Below are positions 56,501 to 64,000 of a DNA stretch of 64,000 nt, one piece after another. A model generated the notes under the pieces. The model ran no database searches. It had not been told where the DNA came from and saw nothing but the letters and a program-made list of their open reading frames with translations. The position numbers and the translations under genes were made by a program. Location: contig JAPTOF010000005.1 of NCBI GenBank assembly GCA_028554755.1, positions 14,606,001 to 14,670,000 on the forward strand, given 5' to 3'. Positions within the stretch are counted from its first letter, which is position 1, and each line of letters starts with the position of its first letter. The DNA is from Cordia subcordata. Lineage: Eukaryota > Streptophyta > Magnoliopsida > Boraginales > Cordiaceae.

Positions 56501-59500
56501 GAACTTGGTAGAGCGAACAAGGAAAAGTTTAATGAGATTTAGTGTAGAGAGACAAGAGTAAAACATCTTTTGTTGTATTGATTTCAGAATAAGATTACAA
56601 CTGTGATCATATATTTATAGTAAATGACACTGCCACATGATGACAGCTGTACAGCTCAAGTGTTTAGTAACTTAATCAATTTATAACTAACTCCTAGGTT
56701 TCTCACGAAACCAGCTAGCCTGTGACTCACTGTTGTGGTGGTCCTTACCAAAAATTATTTAGACAAAAGACTTCCTGATAATCTAATTTACTTCAAAAAA
56801 ATTAGGACACGTACTTGTGAAGTATCAAGCTGCAAACAAGGGGAAATATGTGTGATGAAGCCTTCTGCTTGAGTTACACACTGACCCTAGATCAAAGGAT
56901 AAAAGGAAGACAAATTATTTAGACAAAAGACTCTCTGATAATGCCTCAGTTATAGCCTTAATAGTTAATCCTGTTCAGTATAACAGGACTAAGCATATTG
57001 ATTTGACCATCACTTTGTCAGAGAGTTGGTGGCTTCCAAGTCTCCATGGATTCGTCATATTTCTACCAATACCAACTGGCAGTTATATTCACAGAGGCTG
57101 TACCTCTATCAGAGTTTCTTTACCACAGGCACAGGCCTCCCCTGCAGCCTCCCAACCTGAGCTTGAGGGGAATGATAAAGTAGGTAAGGCTGGTGCTCCT
57201 AAGGTACTTATACTGACTTTAGTTAGTAAACTGAGTTAGCAGTTGAGTAGCACATGTATGGTCAGTTAGAAAGCTTCTAGAACAAGTCTGCACATACTTG
57301 ATACAACAATAAATAGTTGACATGTATTGGTAACCTTGAAGTATATTGAGCAATAACAAAATATCCTTTTGTTATATTTTCTCTCTGCTTTCTCCTTTCT
57401 CTCACTAATCGCTTAGAAACAGAATGGCTCATCCCTGTTCCTGTTTTCCTTTTCCATAACAAGCCTAATCCTAATTCCTAACTTACGCCATATATAGTTA
57501 GTTCACAAATCCAAGCCCTAATTCCAGTATTCAAGACTTTAAGTTCATAACAAAGTGTATTTGTTGCATATGCCAGCTAATTTTAGTTGTTGGCCACAAT
57601 GTCTATTTAATCAAATAAACATGACCAAAAATCTGGTGACATTGTGTATGCAACTTGTTAATTGTGCAGTCTGCCTCGGTAAGAAGTAATACTAATAAGT
57701 CGAACAATAAAAAATAACCCATTAAAAGACCAGTAGTAGGTGCATGAGAAAATTAAGAAAAAAAAAAAATAAGTGCATCAGAAAATCAATAAAGCAGAGC
57801 ACATTATATTCATTACCCTCCATCTAGGTGCTCCTTAAAGATACGATCAAATGCACGGCACATTTCCAAAATCGTGTAAAGTTGTGCCTGAAAATGGAGG
57901 ATGAATAAGTCCAATTTCTTACAATATCTAAAAGTTGTTATACATCTTAACGCTAAAATTTGCTGCGTAGTTCCTGTTTATTACCCCGCCATCTACTCCA
58001 ATGGGCCTTCCAATACGATCCAACTCCGCATTAAGCTCGTCAATTGTCTTATTAATTAAGGCAATAATGCTTGGAATTCTTTGCCTGATTACTGTCTCCA
58101 AGTGCTAAATACACAAAAAAGTGGAAGAAAAATGATACATAAGAATCTTCAGAGACAGTAATTGCATAGCATCTGAGAAAAGTAATTCAAGTATTGTTAT
58201 CACAATCTAAAAAAAGTGTAAATCAGAACATAATTGGGGGGCAAGCACCTTAGACAGAAGTTTCGCAAGATACTCAGCTCCCATTTTATGAGCTAGGTGC
58301 CCATACTCGGGGCTACTCTCAAAATACTCCCTTTCCTTCTGTCGAGCGGCTAACATGTCAACATTCTTGTTAATATCAGCTTGTGAACGGTTCACGATGC
58401 CAACCCATGGATGTACGAGCCTGTATGATCTACCCTCAAGCACCTACAATATTGTACAAAATGAATAAATGAAAATGCATTTGAGATAAAAGGGGCTGTA
58501 ATCTGAAACTAGCCTATGTGTATTCAAGCCTTTAGTTCCCAGAACATGTGATATCTTGGAATCTTCCACTAATGTACTAGCAAGTGCTGAATCCATACAT
58601 CAAGAGCATTGGTTCCCTTATCCATAAGATCAAGTTTTGTCAACACTCCGAATGTTCTTTCACCTGTAAAGTATAACCAACAACCCAAAAATACTAGTTG
58701 GGTTAGTCCAAGTGAAAAAAGAAAAAAAAAAAGCCAATATTTAGTAAAGAGTATCCTATGATGGGAAATGTACAGCACTATCTTTTTACTACCTGTGGGA
58801 TCAACTTCTCTTGCAAGCTTTATAGCATCAGAAGTTGCAATATCTTGATTAGCAGGAGAAATAGCTAATATAATGCAGTTGGGCTGCCAAAATCAAAGAA
58901 TATGTGTCAGCTTAGTCAATTACTAATAATTTCCAAAGGTATGATAGCTAAGAGGAAAGTCAAAGGGCATTGCATATTGTCACTAAACTGTAAATACAGA
59001 AAGAAACAGAAGCTCCTTTTGTAGTGTTATTTTCCTAAAAGGATTATACAAGACACATATAAGATTGCATGTCGATATCAGGTTGCGAATTCTCTCCACT
59101 ATTAATATTTGTAGTGGCCACATATGCAAGTCATTTTGCTTTTGCATTGTTCTACTACTAATCAGTCAAAAGTTCTTCCCTCTTTTACAAATGGTTTAAC
59201 TCTCATCTTTCCCCCTTCTTCTTCCCCTCCCCCCCCCCCCCCCACCAAATTTAGTATAGCATATACATACAAGAATTTCATTCTAGAGATAAGAAGATTG
59301 GTACTCAAGTAAAGGAAGGAAGCCAATAAGGCAATAAGAAGGACTAAGTTATGCTCAAGTATATTATAACTCAAAATTTTAAAATCATCACTTCACTTCT
59401 AAGAGTCTCTTTTGCTGGCTTCTAGTATTTCAAGTTTCACTTCTCAAACAAACATGGGAAAGGATGCCCTTGCTGGACACTTTTTGCTAAAAGTAAAGAA

Positions 59501-62500
59501 TCAATCACCATGTTAGCCCCTAGGTGTCTTTAATGTCTACTTTGCTATTGTTCACACTTTCTTGAGCTAACATTTGATGCACTGGTAATATTCCATGCTC
59601 TCTAATCTAAGACAATAGATCTAACATGTGCTCAAGCATTGGTAAATAAGTGATCACAAGTCTCATGAGGGTTCTGTGTTAATATTAGATTGGAGCTTTA
59701 TTTGGGTTTGAGAAAGAGGAAACATATAAAAAGAGAATGCACTCAACACTAAGGAGGATTCCAAAGCAAAGAATAGAAACAGAAGATACAGAAAGAGAAT
59801 GTGTTTCAACATTGACTATTTCACATGACCGAATTATTTTCTGTTGATGCGAAATCACTGTTTCTACCTTCTCAACATATGAGCGGACCATATTTTCAAT
59901 ATCTTCAACAATACTTTCTGGCTGTCCCTCTGCACAGCCCAAAAAACTGTCAGACATCACCTTTTCTGTTTTTAGCTTTTCTCAATTCAAATACTTCCAG
60001 TAATTTACAGGTAATCATATGATACTTAGGTCATGTATTAATAAAGATACTTCACTTCATTAACTAAATTTAGAAAATAAAATTCTCTGATGCTCACCTA
60101 CTGCAACCTTCGTTAATCCGGGAAGATCTATTAGAGTCAAGTTGACAACTGCACAAGAAAGCATGAAAGTGAGCATATATAAGTATGCAAAAGAGAAATC
60201 AATAAATGTATATTAGGTATAGCCAAGACAGACACTGGGAGAGGATGTCTGTCTATAAGTGGGTGGGTGGACATGTTTAGGTGCAGGTCTCAAAGAGATT
60301 GATGAAACTAGGATTGCAGTACTATCACAACCATAGCACACAAAAGTTACTTCAAAGTTGAAATTGATGTGAACGTGTAAATTATTTACTGTCACATTGC
60401 AGCAAATGTGCTTTGATAGAACATTCATAATATTAAGTATCCTTTGATATACAAAAATTAAATTTCCTACAGCACCACAGACAGATCTCAAGCCAGAGTG
60501 ACACAATGAAATTTACCACTTGCTCCTAGTAAATTTGTGCCTAGAAACATTGGAGTAATGCTAGATGTGGCCTTGTTTTAATATCACCTTCTCTGTGTAT
60601 GCTTAATTGGGATACTAACTTAAAAACTCTTTCTTATTACTCTAGCTTCTTTCAGGATGCCAGCTAGGCATACACATGGTAAGTGATACTTGAGTCATAA
60701 AAGTCGGTGACGTCCAATATTCCTCAAACATTATGTTCTTATAAGCTAAAAACTAGAACTCAAACTTTTGTAGAGACGAATGCCTCATACCCGGTCAGTT
60801 AGATGATTCAACATAGTTCTCCTGTTTTACTCTCATGTATTAAATGCGTCGATGCTGTTAGAGTTACCACCTCATCTAAAAGCTGAAGCTTGTGGTGAGG
60901 ATATTGGTTTATTTATTTATTATGTTAAAACGCTCCCTCACGTGCAGCGTGATTTGTTTAGAACTTGCACGTGAACAATTCAATTAAATGGTGGCGGTAA
61001 GGATTGAACCTATGCCATTTGGCTTCTAGGCTCTGATACCATGTTAGAGTTACCACCTCATCTAAAAACTTAAGCTTGTAGAGAGGATATTGGTTTATTT
61101 ATTTATTATGTTAACAGATGCAATTAAAAGACAGGATGTTGCTCTCCACAATAAAGTATCAGTTGACAACTCTGGAGAGTTCAAGGGGATGAGACACTTA
61201 ACAAGAATTAACAGAAAAACACCAACATAACCACCAGAATATGAGTCGCTGGAGGATCCTTCACTTTTGTTTCGTCAAAACGTAAAGAAGAAAGATATGT
61301 GTCAGGAGAAGAAAAAGAAATAGATTATCTATTTTTGAGGGCAAGCCAGATCCATTTCTTCCCATCTTAGAGGGTTTCTACTGCTGATAGCTCTAAATGT
61401 TCCCTTTGGTCAGGCAAACTAAACCCTTGTGCCTCCACCATAGATGTTCTTTCAAGAAAATGGAGTTCTTCACTGTCGGAGAATTTCTAAAAGAACTGTA
61501 AACAAAAGTTGGATGGGGAAAATGGTATATTGGCAAACACTGTGCCAAGAATGTAAGGAATTGAAATATGATAGCTGGTATAGTTGTCCTACCAAATAGC
61601 TGGAAAATGCAAAAACTAAAAAAAAGAAAACTATATAGCCATCTTAATTTTTTGTCTCGTGCTATTGATATTCAGATCAGTATATAATGAAGTCCAGAGC
61701 AACAGAATCAACTGAAAAGGTGCTTTATTCTTTTGAGAGGCCTCCAAGCATAGAAGGAAAAACAATTTTACCACATAGACAGAAAGCACAGGCAGCCTTA
61801 AGAGAGATTGCTGCTAAATGTATGAACAGCACAAGGATGAATGACTTCAAATTCAATTCCCAAGAAATGCTAAAATCCTAATCCCTGAATTTCTTTTTAA
61901 AAAAAAAAAAAGCATTTGCTACAAGAAGTATTCTCCTTTTCACCTTGAATAATCCCCAGCAGAGTCCCACAGCCAACAGATTGTCAGATTCTAGTAATAA
62001 TATTCTTCAAGGCTCTCCTCCATGCAAGAGCTGCGTCAAAATGGGACTCTAAATCCACTCGTAAATGAAATATAGACAAATTTAACAAATCTCTCTTCCA
62101 TGACTTGTAAGGAATACCTCCTCATCACATTCTATTTTGTGAAATTCGATAACCTTCTCTTTTCCTATAATGGCTGAGTTTCCAGATCTCACTACGTATC
62201 TGCTATCTGTTAATATGAGATATCCACTTGCAGCACCTAATTCAATGACTCTTCACGGTGACCCATATATTACAATCCTCAATAAAGCAGTAAATGTAAT
62301 CCTATACTTACTACAAGTATGGCTTGAGATACTAAGTTCTTTCTTTAAACAGTATACCAAATGGTTCTAACTACAATTTTGTCCATTTATTAGTTCAAAG
62401 ATATGTACATTCTGTGTCCACTTCAAAATTTATGGGAATATTGCTTTTGAATTTCAGTTAAACAATATGCCGGCATATTTCCTTCTTAATTGTTTTTGGA

Positions 62501-63906
62501 TAGATGATCACATATTTTTCTCTGAAATAAAATGACTCACCAATCATTTATCACCTTCTGTAAATAAACAGCATTGGTCATATAGTTAAACAAATTGAAA
62601 GGTTCATTGACAGTAATGTAGAAGGATAATGGCTGCTCGCATTAATGGTGCTTTTTGTAAGAGGCTTTTTATATCAATAAATCAATAGCAAAAGCTAACT
62701 TGAAAAAATCATATCAAAGAAGCATACAATAATGGAGAAGATATAGGCCTAAGGTGGAAAAATGACCAACCATTTGGAGAATATATGCTCAGATGTATAG
62801 GAATATTCGAGATTTGCTTGGTCTTTCCGGTTATTCGATCTGTTTCATCTGCAATCTCCTTACGCACAGCAGCTGCATTGACATATGATGAATTTTGGCA
62901 AATTTAGTATTTAACATGGAATTTATAACTTCAAAAGCTCATGTTACAAACTTTAGAAGGAGACACTAATATGTGACTGTAGGTGATTAAGGCAATGACA
63001 CTTTCATACAGTTTTCAGTGCTTGTAGAAAGGTCTTCATACAATAAAGTATATACAGACTTTGAGACTAGCACATCTGGAATATATAACTAGCCCCAACT
63101 ATTTCCAAGTATTTATATTCCATATTTATTGAAGTTATTTCAATAGTTAGGAGAAGAAGGAAACATGGGACAATGAGCATGCCAATTCCCATTAAGTAAA
63201 CTCAAGACTCCAGCGATAAACTCAAGGCTTCAGCAATATCCCAAAGAAATATGAAATCGTGAGTTCAATCAGAAGTAGAAGAAAAAGAGAATCATTTGCC
63301 AGCTGCAGCTTACCAAAATCAGTAAGTCTCTTCTTTGGTGCATGGAGGAACTCTGCATACTCAGACTGCCCTTCTATCTTATGCAGTTGCAACACCAACG
63401 GCCTCCTCGTAACAATACCTTAAAACATGTCAAAGCCCAAATGAGAACAAAAAATAACCAGATACAAAAATCACACTGACTCACATGACTAATTCACTCA
63501 CATTACTAGAAATCATACCAAACATCTCATACCATTTTTTCCAAATTGAATAACAAATCATGTAAATACACGCAAAACGAAAGGGAGAAAAGAAATATCT
63601 AGCCAGGCTAATAATCTATGACACCGTCATCAACCAAGTGAGTTGATCTTCCATTTCCTATGACAAACTCAACTAGCCACATACTACACTGTCCAAAACC
63701 CAAACCAAATCAAGACTGATTCCACTGGGCGAGATCTGAATGCAATGCGAAATATCTAATTAGACAAGACTGCTGACCCTTCTATCAGAGCCTAAGCAAA
63801 TTAAGCAATCTAAGAAGAGGCATCGAGAACAGGATGAATTACCAGATCCACGAGGCAGAAAATCTCGCCCCACAACGCTTTCCAAAACTGATGATTTCCC
63901 TGAACT
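44501..63906 (-). CDS. DRP1C: Dynamin-related protein of the DRP1 class, closest to DRP1C (5' end outside window)
   Basis: DRP1 proteins are GTPases that act with clathrin at the cell plate and plasma membrane. Fifteen exons join in frame: 63906-63843, 63418-63314, 62872-62771, 60148-60098, 59929-59868, 58883-58793, 58663-58599, 58443-58249, 58104-57985, 57887-57817, 56409-56184, 46941-46891, 46078-45844, 45596-45457, 44626-44501. They give 567 residues; about 45 N-terminal residues are missing beyond 64000, and Arabidopsis DRP1C has about 614. The GTPase has the P-loop end SSGKSS, switch Thr in [18 protein letters not shown] and VNRSQ. A middle domain contains [20 protein letters not shown], and the GTPase effector domain is at the end ([20 protein letters not shown], ending AWK). 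There is no PH or proline-rich domain, as expected for DRP1. The [14 protein letters not shown] and [11 protein letters not shown] regions fit DRP1C, but DRP1D/E cannot be excluded. One donor (GAT|gtatgg at 58598) has a weaker context. Introns carry at least five retroelement insertions. Confidence 0.95.
47211..47415 (+). repeat. 5' LTR of the DRP1-intron Copia
   Basis: 205 bp, starting tgctagagtaca and ending caagttaaca. It has a TATA-like tataaatatt near position 140 of the LTR. Confidence 0.93.
47809..52180 (+). pseudogene. Copia gag-pol, disabled by stops and shifts
   Basis: Gag starts at 47809 ([20 protein letters not shown]). A zinc knuckle [14 protein letters not shown] follows at about 48657. 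The protease site reads [10 protein letters not shown] where D-S/T-G-A is expected. Integrase keeps its catalytic D, D and E ([26 protein letters not shown]). Reverse transcriptase has YVDDIIIIG at about 51177, and RNase H has [10 protein letters not shown]. In-frame stops are TAG at 48121, 48613 and 48760, and a TAA at 50815 inside a 15 bp duplication. A 56 bp tandem duplication (51285-51396), an indel near 51605 in an A run and another near 51830 break the frame. It is not functional as it stands. Confidence 0.92.
51285..51396 (+). repeat. 56 bp tandem duplication inside Copia reverse transcriptase
   Basis: 51285-51340 is repeated at 51341-51396 with a few differences; both contain ctaggattggaaattca. 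Since 56 is not a multiple of three, it shifts the reading frame. Confidence 0.9.
52193..52397 (+). repeat. 3' LTR of the DRP1-intron Copia
   Basis: 205 bp, preceded by a polypurine tract, starting tgttagagtata and ending caagttaaca. Most differences from the 5' LTR are transitions. Confidence 0.93.
53811..54481 (+). mobile_element. TRIM element of 671 bp in a DRP1 intron
   Basis: LTRs at 53811-53918 (108 bp) and 54366-54481 (116 bp) share blocks such as aataaatctaa and attggttttag, and both end ttaaca. A primer-site variant tggtactagagctc follows the first LTR and a purine tract (gtgagaggaag) precedes the second. Flanks cttgt (53806-53810) and cttgg (54482-54486) match at four of five bases. 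The interior has several imperfect repeats of about 60 bp (words such as tattcaaattgtcatattta) and a duplicated block of about 85 bp (54237-54411) that includes a second partial LTR start. No coding capacity. Confidence 0.78.
54857..55878 (+). mobile_element. TRIM element of 1,022 bp in a DRP1 intron
   Basis: LTRs at 54857-55179 (323 bp) and 55565-55878 (314 bp) are very similar and both contain gctcaccaagttatcatgcc and tcacaatctagcctttatga. An exact primer site TGGTATCAGAGCC (55180-55192) follows the first LTR, and the purine tract gtttgagaggggg precedes the second. The interior is only 385 bp and lacks gag or pol. Flanking bases (ataat on the left, taatg on the right) do not give a clean target duplication. 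Confidence 0.85.
56990..57461 (+). mobile_element. Copia RNase H end plus LTR fragment
   Basis: In the intron 56410-57816 of the dynamin gene. The reading KHIDL, then [20 protein letters not shown] (about 56993-57064, with one frame change) matches the C-terminal RNase H region of Copia polyproteins. It ends with gcttgagggg as polypurine tract, and an LTR seems to begin at 57173 (tgataaagtagg). The LTR's right border near 57461 (cataaca) is a guess. The rest of the element is missing. Confidence 0.6.
59229..59243. repeat. Poly-C tract in a DRP1 intron
   Basis: An uninterrupted run of about 15 C residues in the intron 58884-59867. Similar G runs lie near 29350 and 33140. Their lengths are prone to sequencing error. 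Confidence 0.8.
60856..61116 (-). mobile_element. Miniature LTR element of 261 bp (SMART-like)
   Basis: Two direct repeats of about 75 bp (60856-60930 and 61042-61116) start tgttagagttaccacctcat on the + strand; the right one ends gttaaca. The right LTR is preceded on + by ggctctgatacca, the reverse of the primer site TGGTATCAGAGCC, so the element reads on the minus strand. The purine tract ctgcacgtgagggagcg on minus abuts the left LTR. A perfect 5 bp target duplication GATGC lies at 60851-60855 and 61117-61121. The interior is about 110 bp. It sits in the DRP1 intron 60149-62770. Confidence 0.9.
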
Positions 63907-64000
63907 CTGTTTGACACTTTCATGTTAAAGTGGTAGATTTATACAATAACACAATGCTAATCAACCAAACAAAAGAAAGATAATAATACATAGTTTTTTT

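Overview
The window looks like nuclear DNA of a eudicot plant. It is AT-rich, has long introns with GT..AG borders, is crowded with plant transposable elements, and carries four recognisable plant gene families. I cannot name the species from the sequence. All exon models below were built by reading splice sites and keeping the reading frame; none has been checked against transcripts.

Layout: 1-3.4 kb is AT-rich DNA without a gene. At 3.86-6.1 kb (+) is a short JAZ/TIFY gene, a jasmonate signalling repressor, with three G-boxes upstream. At 6.5-9.5 kb is a cluster of foldback elements and SINEs. At 10.66-17.1 kb (-) is FKF1 (LOV, F-box, Kelch), the blue-light photoperiod receptor, with a 4.5 kb intron that holds a hAT-like MITE and an Au SINE, and an evening element just upstream. 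At 17.3-26 kb is gene-poor DNA with a TRIM, a SINE, AT repeats and a degraded Copia relic. At 26.1-34.5 kb (+) is a type-B cytokinin response regulator in five exons. A Copia element (34.6-40.0 kb, read on -) sits 121 bp past its stop. At 40-44.5 kb are a Copia gag relic and a MITE. From 44.5 kb to beyond the right edge (-) is a DRP1-type dynamin, closest to DRP1C. Fifteen of its exons are visible; the first coding exon lies outside the window.

The dynamin gene is heavily invaded. One 9.2 kb intron holds a nearly complete Copia element (47.2-52.4 kb) and two small TRIM elements. Another intron holds a fragment with Copia RNase H and an LTR, and a third holds a 261 bp miniature LTR element with a perfect 5 bp target duplication. 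Even so, every visible exon joins in frame, so the gene looks functional.

The genes do not form an operon-like unit. FKF1 (light and clock), the type-B regulator (cytokinin) and the JAZ protein (jasmonate) are independent signalling genes, and the dynamin acts in membrane trafficking. The most notable points are the JAZ protein with a divergent degron, a possible poison exon in FKF1, the ultra-small LTR elements, and the CAG-to-TAG decay pattern in the younger Copia element.
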